The notes below the pieces were generated by a model. The model was not told the origin of the DNA and searched no databases. It saw only the letters and a list, made by a program, of their open reading frames with translations. From Azospirillum brasilense (GTDB taxonomy: Bacteria; Pseudomonadota; Alphaproteobacteria; Azospirillales; Azospirillaceae), in contig NZ_QLKQ01000039.1 in the NCBI RefSeq assembly GCF_003349955.1, positions 1 through 64,000 of the forward strand: a stretch of DNA of 64,000 bases, in the 5' to 3' direction. Of the stretch, positions 51,595 to 59,712 are shown one piece after another; position 1 is the stretch's first letter; every line of letters begins with the position of its first letter. The position numbers were made by a program, and so were the translations under genes.

Positions 51595-52898
51595 GCCGCA
51601 CCTCGGGAGCGGATATCTCGGAGTTCCGCCAGGAAGGTGGTGGCAGTGGAGGTGGCCTCCGTGGCAGCCTCCTCTCCGACGTCGAGGCCGTGCGCCGCCC
51701 GGTTGAGCACCTGGAGTGCCGAGCGGAACCGGTCAGCGTTGGCCGGTGCGAGGCCGAGTCGGCCGAGCTCGCTGAGGCTCGCCATAATGCTCAAGGGGCG
51801 CTCGCTGGTGCCGCGTTCGTCGATCATGGCGCGAAGCTCGCGTTCAATTTCGATCCGCAGCTTGACCAACGACATCAACGGAAATTCACGAGCGAATTCC
51901 GCCACGGTCGGCAGTTCGGCCTGCAGAACGTCGGGGAGGGCAGCCGAGAGGCGATACTCGGCGACTCCCATCGGCTTCGCCGAATCACGCAGTGCATATT
52001 CGACGATCACCTCGTTCTTGCCCTTGCAGAGAATAATTCCGATGCTCGGCGCATCGGTTTCATGGCGGAGCTGATCATCGACCGCAGACAGATAAAAATT
52101 CATCTTTCCCGCGAACTCAGGCTTGAAGTCCTCGATTTTAAGCTCGACGATGACAAAGCAACGCAGACGAAGATGATAAAAGAGCAGATCCAGGTAGTAG
52201 TCTTGGCCGCCAACTTCGAGATGATACTGGCTCCCGACAAAGGCGAATCCCTTGCCAAGTTCCAGGATCAGGGCGCGCAGATGCTCAAGGAGGCCAAGCT
52301 CCAACTCACGTTCCGATATGTCTGGGCCGAGCGAGAGGAAATCGAAGCTATAGGGATCTTTGATCAGCTCCTGCGCGAGGTCCGATTGTGGGGCGGGCAG
52401 GGTCCGGGCGAAGTTGGTAAGCGCTTTGCCTTGGCGAGCGTAGAGGCCGCTTTCGATCTGATGAACAAGAACGTTGCGGCTCCACCCATGTTCGACCGCT
52501 TGCCGGGCGTACCAGAGACGCTCAACGGAGTCCTTGATGGTTTCGACCAGCTTGACCGCATGCCCCCAGGGCAATCGTGCAACAACCTGTTGCACAATTT
52601 GACGATCGGGAAAGGCCTCCGCGAGAGCCCTCATATACTTGAGGTTCCGAGGTGAGAGCCCGGTCATTTCCGGGAAATCACGCCGAAGGTCGGCGGCCAG
52701 CCGGTCGACGATGCGGGCGCCCCAACCCGCCGCGGTCTGCCGGTCGAGGATATCCCGGCCGATGCTCCAATACAGGAGGATCAGTTCTTGATTCACGGCG
52801 ACGGCTGCCCTCAGGCGAGCTGTGCGGATACGTTCCTTGAGCTCGGCCAAGAGAGAAGCGTAGCCGTCGCTGTCCGGAGGGAAGGCAGGCGTGGTCAT
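51591..52898 (-). CDS. YhcG-type (DUF1016) PD-(D/E)xK nuclease with C-terminal extension
   Basis: A 435-residue protein. The N-terminal DUF1016 domain is recognisable (VNQELILLYWSIGRDILDRQ, then GLSPRNLKYMRAL and LPWGHAVKLVETI). The YhcG nuclease domain has D236 in DYYLDLLFYH and E252/K254 in CFVIVELKIEDF, followed by GKMNFYLSAVDDQLRH. About 100 extra residues follow. YhcG/DUF1016 proteins are often found with restriction systems. An inverted repeat CTTAG-CAGA-CTAAG lies just upstream (52907-52920). Confidence 0.88.
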   Translation of the reverse strand: MTTPAFPPDSDGYASLLAELKERIRTARLRAAVAVNQELILLYWSIGRDILDRQTAAGWGARIVDRLAADLRRDFPEMTGLSPRNLKYMRALAEAFPDRQIVQQVVARLPWGHAVKLVETIKDSVERLWYARQAVEHGWSRNVLVHQIESGLYARQGKALTNFARTLPAPQSDLAQELIKDPYSFDFLSLGPDISERELELGLLEHLRALILELGKGFAFVGSQYHLEVGGQDYYLDLLFYHLRLRCFVIVELKIEDFKPEFAGKMNFYLSAVDDQLRHETDAPSIGIILCKGKNEVIVEYALRDSAKPMGVAEYRLSAALPDVLQAELPTVAEFAREFPLMSLVKLRIEIERELRAMIDERGTSERPLSIMASLSELGRLGLAPANADRFRSALQVLNRAAHGLDVGEEAATEATSTATTFLAELRDIRSRGAA

Positions 52899-52906
52899 AA
52901 GCAGAC

Positions 52907-52920
52907 CTTAGCAGACTAAG
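52907..52920. promoter_or_regulatory. Inverted repeat before the YhcG-type gene
   Basis: CTTAG, a 4-bp spacer CAGA and CTAAG lie 9 bp upstream of the start codon of the leftward YhcG-type gene. The position suits an operator overlapping its ribosome binding region or promoter. No regulator can be assigned. Confidence 0.3.
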
Positions 52921-52974
52921 ACGCGAACAGCTTAGCGCTCGATGACCGGATGGAAAACCTCTGCGATCTCCTTA

Positions 52975-53000
52975 GGCGCCGCGGTGAAGAATGCGGCGCC
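52975..53000. terminator. Hairpin between integrase and YhcG-type gene
   Basis: A perfect 8-bp stem (GGCGCCGC and GCGGCGCC) with a 10-nt loop lies 70 bp after the integrase stop, read leftward. No T-tract follows, so it is only a possible transcription end for int. Confidence 0.4.
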
Positions 53001-53069
53001 TGGGATTGCTGAAGCGGTGCTCAACCGATTACAGCTCTTCGCCAGCCCTCTGGAAAACTCAACAACTGC

Positions 53070-54140
53070 CTAACCGAGTCGTGCTGCCAATCGATGAGAG
53101 CGTAGATGGCTGTATCGCTTCAGCATCTCCGGGGAGAGGTGCCCGGTGATGGCCATGATCTCATGGTCGCGCAGGTCGGTGTTCTCGAACAGCCGGCTGA
53201 TCGCCTCGTGCCGGAGGTCATGCCAGCGCAGATCGGGGAACCGGTCCTCCTTCACGGCGGTGCGGAACGCGTGTCCAATGGCCCGCGGCGTCTCGATGGG
53301 GAAGACCCGGCGCTTGCCGATGGCGCTCACGCCGTCCGGCAACAGCGAGCGGAACGCCGCGACGGCGCGTGTGCTCAGCGGCACGCGCCTGGGGCGGTCG
53401 TTCTTGGTCCGTGGCAGATCGGCGTGAGGGTGGGGGCCGTCAAGGTGGACGCGGTCGCCGGTGAGGCCGGCCAGTTCCGCCTGCCGCATGCTGGTTTCCA
53501 GCGCGATCCGCACCGCGGCCCCGAGCCACGTCGATTTAGACGTGTCGCACACCGCGTAAAGCCGGTCCTCCTCGGTCTTGCCGTCCTGGTCGGACTCTGG
53601 GTCAAGACGGCGGCTTCGGCCGTTGTCGAGCGTCGGGCGGACGCCCCGGACCACCGGGTTCTCGATTGCGACTTGATGGATGAGCGACCATTGACCGTAC
53701 AGGTGGGAGATCAGGTTGAGTCGGTGCACGCAGGTCTGCGCGCTGAACGCCGCCTCGGGGCCAATCTGCCCGCCGTCCTCGGCATTGTCCTCGTCCAGGA
53801 CCTCGCGGCGCCAGTCCAGCAGGTCCCAGGGACGGAGCGACAGCAGCGACCAGTCGGCGAATCGGCTCGCCTTCCAGTAGGCGACCTGGCTCATCTTCAC
53901 CTTGGCCGACCGCGGCGTCTTGGGGACGATCACCCGCGCGTACCAGTCGAGGGCTTGTGACAGCGTCGTGTCACGGGCCTTGCCTCGGTCGACGAATTCG
54001 TCGCCGGTGACCTTGCCCTCCATGATGCGAGCCCACTCTTCGGCCTCGCGCCGGCTCTCGAACGTCTTGGTTTCGGAAACGCCTTTGCGGCGGATGCGGA
54101 CGCAATACTGATATGGTCCGCGTTCCCAGATCGTGGCCAT
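53070..54140 (-). CDS. int: Tyrosine integrase of the island
   Basis: A 356-residue phage-type integrase: N-terminal arm-binding and core-binding parts (about 1-170), then the catalytic domain with R219 in ETSMRQAEL, H307-xx-R310 in WHDLRHEA, H334 in ITGHLSPEML and the nucleophile Y343 in KRYSHLR. It begins 58 bp from the attR repeat, so it is the enzyme that joined the island to the tRNA-Gly gene. Inverted TGTGACA/TGTCACA copies directly upstream suggest autoregulation by integrase or excisionase. All catalytic residues are present. Confidence 0.93.
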   Translation of the reverse strand: MATIWERGPYQYCVRIRRKGVSETKTFESRREAEEWARIMEGKVTGDEFVDRGKARDTTLSQALDWYARVIVPKTPRSAKVKMSQVAYWKASRFADWSLLSLRPWDLLDWRREVLDEDNAEDGGQIGPEAAFSAQTCVHRLNLISHLYGQWSLIHQVAIENPVVRGVRPTLDNGRSRRLDPESDQDGKTEEDRLYAVCDTSKSTWLGAAVRIALETSMRQAELAGLTGDRVHLDGPHPHADLPRTKNDRPRRVPLSTRAVAAFRSLLPDGVSAIGKRRVFPIETPRAIGHAFRTAVKEDRFPDLRWHDLRHEAISRLFENTDLRDHEIMAITGHLSPEMLKRYSHLRSHRLAARLG

Positions 54141-54149
54141 GGGACACCC

Positions 54150-54182
54150 TCTGTGACAGAGGGAGTGTCACATATTGTCACG
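54150..54182. promoter_or_regulatory. Right-end arm-like sites and int promoter region
   Basis: Between the integrase start and attR, TGTGACA (54152) and TGTCACA (54166) form an inverted repeat, overlapping GTGTCACATATTGTCACG (54165-54182). The latter is the same 18-bp motif as at 3085-3102 and 9077-9094 with one or two changes. Shared motifs at both island ends next to the integrase fit arm-type binding sites. Confidence 0.6.
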
Positions 54183-54197
54183 AAAATGGCCAGGAAA

Positions 54198-54244
54198 TTG
54201 GAGCGGGTGAAGGGAATCGAACCCTCGTCGTAAGCTTGGGAAGC
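54198..54244. repeat. attR: 47-bp direct repeat inside the intact tRNA-Gly
   Basis: Perfect copy of 2934-2980. It covers the 3' end of the tRNA-Gly gene, from just past the CCA through the T-arm to the anticodon stem. The crossover took place somewhere inside this repeat, leaving the tRNA gene whole at this end. Confidence 0.9.
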
Positions 54245-54272
54245 TTCTGCTCTACCATTGAGCTACACCCGC
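54199..54272 (-). tRNA. tRNA-Gly (anticodon CCC)
   Basis: A 74-nt minus-strand gene beginning GCGGGTGTAGCTCAATGG and ending CCGCTCCA with encoded CCA. The acceptor stem (GCGGGTG with CACCCGC), D-arm, T-arm (GAGGGTTCGATTCCC) and a 7-nt anticodon loop TTCCCAA fold well; the loop gives anticodon CCC. The closing pair of the anticodon stem is G-A, a small irregularity. It is the integration target of the island. Confidence 0.92.
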
Positions 54273-54307
54273 GCGCCGCATGTTTATAGGCGACGCTTTC
54301 GCCGCTT

Positions 54308-54967
54308 TCAAGCGGTTCGAGCATGCCACAGGCGGGATTCGGCAAGTTCCCGTGGGGAGGCGGCGAAAACCGACACCAGCGGCGAGATCAGTCGCGGAAA
54401 CAAGGCGGTGCCGCCGGCCGCCGGCCGAACGTCCTCGTTCGCGGGCACGCCGTAGCCCTCGTCCGTCGCCGGGACGGTCACCATGCCGGCGGCGCCGGCC
54501 AGGGCGCCGGGGACCAGTTCCAGACCCAGGAAGCGGTCGAGATCGACCGGACCCGGCAGGGCCATGTCCAGCGTCAGCTCCCGCGTGAAGCCGAACCGCG
54601 CGTAATAGGGCGCGTCGCCCACCAGGATCACCGCCCGGTGACCCAGCGCCGCCGCCTTGTTCAGGCTCATCCGGATCAGCTTGCTGCCCAGCCCGCCGCC
54701 CTGCAGCCGGTCCGACACCGCGATCGGGCCGAGCAGGAGCGCCGGCACCGTGCCGCCGATGGTCACCGGCCAATAGCGGATCGTGCCCTCCAGGATCTCG
54801 TTGCCCAGCTCGTCATGCTCGATGGCGACGAAGCCGAGTTCCGGGATCGGGGCCACGCCCTCCCGCAGCTTGTAGGCGGTCTTCTTAAAACGATCCGGGC
54901 CGAAGGACCGGTCGAGCAGGGCTTCGATCGCCGCGTCGTGCCGCGGCTCTTCCAGGGAGATCATCAT
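54308..54967 (-). CDS. GNAT-family N-acetyltransferase
   Basis: A 219-residue acetyltransferase. The acetyl-CoA loop is GPIAVSDRLQGGGLGSKLIR (about residues 80-99), with a conserved GDAPYYARFGF after it, as in the YhbS-type branch. The substrate is unknown; related proteins modify small molecules or proteins. Start ATG 54967 is used; the adjacent ATG 54964 is equivalent. It is the first chromosomal gene to the right of the island, reading toward the tRNA. Confidence 0.88.
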   Translation of the reverse strand: MMISLEEPRHDAAIEALLDRSFGPDRFKKTAYKLREGVAPIPELGFVAIEHDELGNEILEGTIRYWPVTIGGTVPALLLGPIAVSDRLQGGGLGSKLIRMSLNKAAALGHRAVILVGDAPYYARFGFTRELTLDMALPGPVDLDRFLGLELVPGALAGAAGMVTVPATDEGYGVPANEDVRPAAGGTALFPRLISPLVSVFAASPRELAESRLWHARTA

Positions 54968-55383
54968 GTCAGGGGCTTCCCGGCAAAAGGACTGTGGTCG
55001 GAGGCGGACCGCGCCGCCGCGCCGGGGGAGCGCCGGATCAGTGCCGGCGGAGACCCGAAGCGTCCGCACGCGACCCAAGGACGGCCGCAACCGCGCGCAG
55101 CGCGGCGTGGCGTCGTCGTCGGATGCTGATGCTGTGCGGACGAGACATGGGCAAGGCTCTTCGGCCGTTGCAGGGACCTCGCATATAACACCAGTGGACA
55201 GGGGGTTCAAGCGATCGTGAAAGGGCCGGAACCGGCCCCCCGCGCATGGCTTCCCGGTGTGTCCCGCATGCATCGCCGCAGCCCCCGTCCCGCCGCTTCC
55301 GGGCATCCGGAGGGGGTGTCCCCCGCTCCGCCACTGGACAGGCGCTTTCCCCCGCCCCTATTCTCAGGACCGGGAGTGCCGCC
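54968..55383. other. Intergenic region
   Basis: 416 bp without a supported gene between the divergently read GNAT gene and apaG. Short frames on both strands show no ribosome binding sites. The central section 55120-55200 is somewhat less GC-rich and may contain promoters for both neighbours. Confidence 0.4.
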
Positions 55384-55776
55384 ATGTACACGAAAGTCAC
55401 CCGCGCGATCCGCGTCACCGTCCAGCCGGTCTTTCTCGACGAGCAATCGATGCCCGCCGAAAGCCGCTATGTCTGGGCCTATCACGTCCGGATCGAGAAC
55501 GAAGGCCAGGAAACCGTCCGGCTGCGCACACGCTATTGGCACATCACCGACGCGCTGGGGCGCGTGCAGGAGGTCCGCGGGCCGGGCGTGGTGGGCGAAC
55601 AGCCGGTGCTGGAGCCCGGCGGCAGCTTCGAATACACCAGCGGAACACCGCTTCCCACGCCCTCCGGCATCATGGTCGGCTCCTACCGCTTCGAAACGGG
55701 CGCCGGCGAGGCCTTCGACGTGGCGGTCCCCGCCTTCTCGCTGGACAGCCCGCATCAGCCGCGCCAGTTGAACTGA
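55384..55776 (+). CDS. apaG: ApaG protein
   Basis: A 130-residue ApaG/DUF525 protein with an immunoglobulin-like beta fold: YVWAYHVRIENEGQETVRLR, then RYWHITDALGRVQEVRGPGV, then YTSGTPLPTPSGIMVGSY. These are diagnostic ApaG blocks. ApaG is small and soluble and its exact role is unsettled (linked to Mg/Co resistance and Ap4A metabolism loci). ATG 55384 gives the standard length. Confidence 0.95.
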   Translation: MYTKVTRAIRVTVQPVFLDEQSMPAESRYVWAYHVRIENEGQETVRLRTRYWHITDALGRVQEVRGPGVVGEQPVLEPGGSFEYTSGTPLPTPSGIMVGSYRFETGAGEAFDVAVPAFSLDSPHQPRQLN

Positions 55777-56065
55777 CTCCGCCCGCGCCGCGGTCGCCGT
55801 TGAACATCCCCTGGCGCCTGCAACCAATCGCCGCAGGGCGGGTTGAACGGCCGGATTCGGCGCCTTGATGTGGGGCAGGCGCCCCCACTTGCGCCATACT
55901 CCACACCGCTGCCTGCCTTCGAAGGATTGCAGTGATCCAGGCGAGCGGCGGGTCGTATGTATACCCGACAAGCCGGCTGTGGCATCGGCGCGGCGCGCGA
56001 CCGGGCCGCCTGTCGCCAGGACCCATCCGACCGAGACTCGACCAGGAATCGAAAGGCTTCGCCCC

Positions 56066-56731
56066 GTGACGGCTTCCAAGACCCCGCACGCCGACAACAT
56101 TCTCCGCGGCCCCGGCCACCCGGCCGACACCGACCACGGCGCGACCGCGCGGCCCACCCGCGCCGAAGCCGAGGATGCCGTCCGCACGCTGATCCGCTGG
56201 GCCGGCGACAACCCGTCGCGCGAGGGTCTGGTCGGCACGCCCGACCGGGTGGTCCGCTCCTACGAGGAATTCTTCGCCGGCTACGCCATTGATCCGGAGG
56301 AGATCCTCGCGCGCACCTTCGAGGAAACCGACGGCTACGACGAGATGGTCGTCCTGCGCGACATCCGGCTGGAATCCTACTGCGAGCACCACATGGTGCC
56401 GATCATCGGCAAGGCCCACGTCGCCTATCTGCCCCGCCAGCGCGTCGTCGGCATCTCCAAGCTGGCGCGGCTCGTCGAGGCCTACGCCAAGCGCCTGCAG
56501 ATCCAGGAGAAGATGACGGCGCAGATCGCCAACGCCATCGATCAGGTGCTCCAGCCCGAAGGCGTCGCCGTGGTGATCGAGGCGCAGCACCAGTGCATGA
56601 CCACCCGCGGCGTGCACAAGACCGGCGTCACCATGGTGACCAGCCGGATGCTGGGCGCCTTCCGCAGCGACCCGTCGACCCGCCGGGAGTTCCTGTCGAT
56701 GATCGGCAATCCCGGCTCGCGCGCGGAGTGA
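56066..56731 (+). CDS. folE: GTP cyclohydrolase I
   Basis: A 221-residue enzyme that converts GTP to dihydroneopterin triphosphate, the first step of folate biosynthesis. The zinc ligands are in YCEHHMVP (C106, H109) and [11 protein letters not shown] (C177), with [20 protein letters not shown] between. GTG 56066 is chosen over the longer frame from 55865 because GAAAGG lies about 9 bp upstream and the family does not have the extra N-terminal segment. It converges with the response-regulator gene, 12 bp apart. Confidence 0.95.
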   Translation: MTASKTPHADNILRGPGHPADTDHGATARPTRAEAEDAVRTLIRWAGDNPSREGLVGTPDRVVRSYEEFFAGYAIDPEEILARTFEETDGYDEMVVLRDIRLESYCEHHMVPIIGKAHVAYLPRQRVVGISKLARLVEAYAKRLQIQEKMTAQIANAIDQVLQPEGVAVVIEAQHQCMTTRGVHKTGVTMVTSRMLGAFRSDPSTRREFLSMIGNPGSRAE

Positions 56732-56743
56732 GCCAAGCCCACG

Positions 56744-57334
56744 CTAATCGGCGCGGATGCCGTGCTGGCGCAGCAGGCTGTAGAGCGTCGGGCGGCTGAC
56801 CCCGAGCAGGCGCGCCGTCGCCGACAGGTTGCCACCGGAGCGGGCCAGCGAATCGAGCAGGGCGCGCCGCTCCGTCTCGTCACGCAGGACGCGCAGGGTC
56901 GGCGGAGCGTCCCCGGTGGCCAGCCGGCGCCCCTCCAGCTCCAGGTCGGCGCGTCGGAAGGCGCGCTGCACCACCCCGGCCAGTTCCTGCGCGTCGATCG
57001 GCTTGCCGCACACCTCGTGGGCGCCGCGGGCCACCGCGCGCACCGCCAGCACCCGCTGGTCGTACGGGGCGAGCGCGATGACCTTGATCGAGGGCGCCTC
57101 GCCCAGGATCAGCGACAGGGCGTCCAGACCATCACCGCCGCCGCCGTTCGGCGATTCCGCCAGTTGGGCCAGATCGACCGATAGGGCCACCACCGGGGGC
57201 CGGTGCGCCCGCACCGCCTCCAGCGCGTCCGCCACGCCGCCCGCGGCGACGATCCGGCACACCGGCAGGGCGTCCTGGACCCGGCCTTCCAGGGTGGGAT
57301 CGTCATCGACGACAAGCAGCGTGCGTGGGACCAT
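56744..57334 (-). CDS. Response regulator with Fis-type DNA-binding domain
   Basis: A 196-residue protein. An N-terminal receiver-like domain (LLVVDDDPTLEGRV start) is followed by a Fis-type helix-turn-helix (GGNLSATARLLGVSRPTLYS), as in PrsR-like enhancer-binding regulators but without a sigma-54 AAA domain. In the receiver the usual phosphoacceptor position reads VVALSVDL, so Asp seems replaced by Ser (S52), with an Asp two residues later. It may act without phosphorylation. GGAG lies 7 bp before ATG 57334. Confidence 0.82.
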   Translation of the reverse strand: MVPRTLLVVDDDPTLEGRVQDALPVCRIVAAGGVADALEAVRAHRPPVVALSVDLAQLAESPNGGGGDGLDALSLILGEAPSIKVIALAPYDQRVLAVRAVARGAHEVCGKPIDAQELAGVVQRAFRRADLELEGRRLATGDAPPTLRVLRDETERRALLDSLARSGGNLSATARLLGVSRPTLYSLLRQHGIRAD

Positions 57335-57570
57335 GATTCTCCAACTCTCCGACCGGGAAACGGGCCGGCGCTCAGAATCGCGGCAGGCGGCCCGTCTGTC
57401 CAAGGCGCGTTGGCATGAACACCGGCGCAATTTGGGCAAAATTGCGCCGTCGAAAGGGGTGCACCGCGGCAAGGCGCCCCTCCCGCCGCCAGCCTCTCCC
57501 CCTCGCCCGGACGGTCTGCTAAGGTTCGGACACGCAAGGGCGAATCCGCGCCCGGGGGAGCAAGGTCATC

Positions 57571-58053
57571 ATGGCGGCGAAGGTCACACCGGCGGTGAAC
57601 GCGGCGAAGGCGGCGGGGGTTGCCCACCGCCTGATGGAGTATGAGTACGACCCCTCGGCGGACGCCATCGGCCTGCACGCCGCCGCCGCCATGGGCCTGG
57701 ACCCGGCGGTGGTCTACAAGACGCTGATCGTACAGTTGGAGCCGAAGGCGCTGGCCTGCGTCGTCATCCCCGTCGCGGCGAAACTGGACCTCAAGGCGCT
57801 GGCCGCCGCCGCCGGGGCGAAGAAGGCCGATCTCGCCGACCCCGCGCTGGCGGAGCGCACCACCGGCTACATGGTCGGCGGCATCAGCCCGCTGGGCCAG
57901 CGCAAGGCCCTGCCGACCTTCATCGATTCCAGCGCCGAGGCGCTGCCGGAGATCGTCGTCAACGGCGGGCGGCGCGGCCTGCAGATCGCCCTGGCCCCGG
58001 CGGATCTCGCCCGCGCCACCAGGGCCGTGGTGCGGCGGATCGTCGTCCAGTAG
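57571..58053 (+). CDS. ybaK: YbaK/EbsC-type Cys-tRNA(Pro) deacylase
   Basis: A 160-residue YbaK family protein: TPAVNAAKAAGVAHRLMEYE, then VYKTLIVQLEP (conserved VYKTL), then AERTTGYMVGGISPLGQRK, the family hallmark. It hydrolyses Cys-tRNA(Pro) formed by prolyl-tRNA synthetase. It is transcribed alone, divergent from the response-regulator gene. Confidence 0.94.
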   Translation: MAAKVTPAVNAAKAAGVAHRLMEYEYDPSADAIGLHAAAAMGLDPAVVYKTLIVQLEPKALACVVIPVAAKLDLKALAAAAGAKKADLADPALAERTTGYMVGGISPLGQRKALPTFIDSSAEALPEIVVNGGRRGLQIALAPADLARATRAVVRRIVVQ

Positions 58054-58176
58054 GCGAACCGCCCACCCACACCCCCGCCATGCCGCCGCCGCACTACCAC
58101 CGCGGCGGGGTTCCGGATAGGGTGCCGGCACGATGTCCTGCCCCGCGCCCCACCCCGCCCCCGCGAAGCTCCCGCC

Positions 58177-59088
58177 ATGCTGACCGCCAACCTCGCCGCC
58201 CTGGGGGCCGCGCTCTGCTGGGCGGCCAGCGGGCTGATCGCCATCGGCCCGGTGCGGGCCATCGGATCGGTCGCCTTCAACCGCCTGCGCATGAGCATCG
58301 TCTTCGTCGGCACGGCGCTCGCCGCGACGCTGCTCGGCGGCTGGCAGACGCTCGACCTGCAGGGCGCGGCGATCCTGGCGCTGTCCGGGGCGGTCGGCAT
58401 CGTCATGGGCGACACCGCGCTGTTCTGGGCGCTGGGGCGCATCGGGCCGCGCCGCAACTCGGTCATCTACGCCACCAACGCGCCGATCACAGCGCTCCTC
58501 GCCTGGGCCGTGCTGGGGGAGGCGCTGGGGCCGTGGACGGCGGTCGGCATCGCGCTGGTCACCGCCGGGGTGATGCTGGCGATCTTCTTCCGCGCCAGCC
58601 CGGTCCCCAACGGCACCGGCGCCGTTCCCCACGACTGGGAGTCGGTGCGCGGGCGCCTGCTGGTCGGTGTCGGCGCCTGCCTGATCGCCGCCGTCTGCCA
58701 GGCCGCCGGCTCGGTCATCGCCCGGCCGGTGATGGCGGCGGGCGCCGACCCCATCGCCGCGGCGGCGGTGCGCGTCGGCATGTCGGGGCTGCTGCTCTTC
58801 GCGGGCGGGCTGCTGCCCGGCCAGCGCTTCGGCTTCGGCCCCGGCCTGACGCCGCGCATCTTTGCTCAGATTGTGGTGAACGGCTTCATCGGGCTGGGGC
58901 TGGGCATGACGCTTCTGCTGATCGGGCTGGCCCACGGCAACGCCGGCGTGGTCGCCACCCTGTCGGCGACCAGCCCGGTGCTGATCCTGCCGATGCTGTG
59001 GGTCTGGACCCGCCAGCGCCCGGGGGCCGGAGCCTGGGCGGGCGCCATCGTCGCGGTGCTGGGCGTGGCGCTGATTGTCAACCGCTGA
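58177..59088 (+). CDS. EamA/DMT-family transporter
   Basis: A 303-residue inner-membrane protein with ten hydrophobic helices in two EamA repeats (GAALCWAASGLIAIGP first; a second repeat after the central loop near residue 165). Such drug/metabolite exporters move small molecules with proton exchange. The substrate cannot be inferred. A MarR regulator follows 105 bp downstream on the same strand. Confidence 0.9.
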   Translation: MLTANLAALGAALCWAASGLIAIGPVRAIGSVAFNRLRMSIVFVGTALAATLLGGWQTLDLQGAAILALSGAVGIVMGDTALFWALGRIGPRRNSVIYATNAPITALLAWAVLGEALGPWTAVGIALVTAGVMLAIFFRASPVPNGTGAVPHDWESVRGRLLVGVGACLIAAVCQAAGSVIARPVMAAGADPIAAAAVRVGMSGLLLFAGGLLPGQRFGFGPGLTPRIFAQIVVNGFIGLGLGMTLLLIGLAHGNAGVVATLSATSPVLILPMLWVWTRQRPGAGAWAGAIVAVLGVALIVNR

Positions 59089-59192
59089 CGCGGACCGAAA
59101 TTTTTATCTGAAACGGTTGCGTCCGCCAATTTCCGGGGCAGGATGGAGAAACCGGCTCCCGGTTCCCGCATTCCGATAAGGCGCGACACCCC

Positions 59193-59708
59193 ATGGCCTC
59201 CCCCCGCCGCAAGCGTTCCGGCGCCGATTCCGCCGCGCCGCTGCTGCATCTGACCCGCTTCCTGCCCTACCGCTTGGCGGTGCTGTCCAACACGGTCAGC
59301 CACACGGTGGCGAAGCTGTACGAGAAGCGATTCGGCATCACCATCCCGGAATGGCGGGTCATCGCCGTGCTGGGCGGCGGCGAGACGCTGAGCGCGGGGG
59401 AGATCGCCCAGCGCACCGCCATGGACAAGGTGCAGGTCAGCCGGGCGATCAGCCGGATGCTCGATTCGGGCCTGATCCTGCGCGAATCGGGCGCCACCGA
59501 CCGCCGCAAGGCGCAGCTGACCCTGACGCCGAAGGCGCTGGCGATCTACACGGAGATCGTCCCCCTCGCCCTGGCCTACGAGCGGGAGCTGACCGACGCC
59601 CTGACGGAGGGGGAGATGGGCCAGCTCGACGATCTGCTGGCCAAGCTCCAGGCGCGGGCCGACGCGCTGGCCGCCCGCCCCGCCCCGCAGCCCTCGGAAG
59701 ACGACTGA
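59193..59708 (+). CDS. MarR-family transcriptional regulator
   Basis: A 171-residue dimeric winged-helix regulator: IPEWRVIAVLGGGETLSAGE, then RTAMDKVQVSRAISRMLDSG (recognition helix), then LRESGATDRRKAQLTLTPKA (wing). It may respond to an aromatic or stress ligand and control the upstream exporter or itself; this is inferred from position. It converges with the ABC operon with 4 bp between stops. Confidence 0.92.
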   Translation: MASPRRKRSGADSAAPLLHLTRFLPYRLAVLSNTVSHTVAKLYEKRFGITIPEWRVIAVLGGGETLSAGEIAQRTAMDKVQVSRAISRMLDSGLILRESGATDRRKAQLTLTPKALAIYTEIVPLALAYERELTDALTEGEMGQLDDLLAKLQARADALAARPAPQPSEDD

Positions 59709-59712
59709 GCGC

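Larger units (their letters stand above)
2934..54244. mobile_element. Integrated genomic island (ICE-like element) in tRNA-Gly(CCC)
   Basis: About 51.3 kb bounded by a 47-bp perfect direct repeat (2934-2980 and 54198-54244) that is the 3' portion of a tRNA-Gly gene. The right copy belongs to an intact tRNA; the left copy is the orphan fragment. A tyrosine recombinase gene lies next to the intact tRNA. Inside are a RepA-type initiator with iterons, ParA/ParB, a Trb type IV secretion operon, ArdC, several XRE/AlpA-like regulators and many defence genes, which together define an integrative element. Relaxase, coupling protein, TrbB and TrbC were not found, so autonomous conjugation is doubtful. 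Confidence 0.9.
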
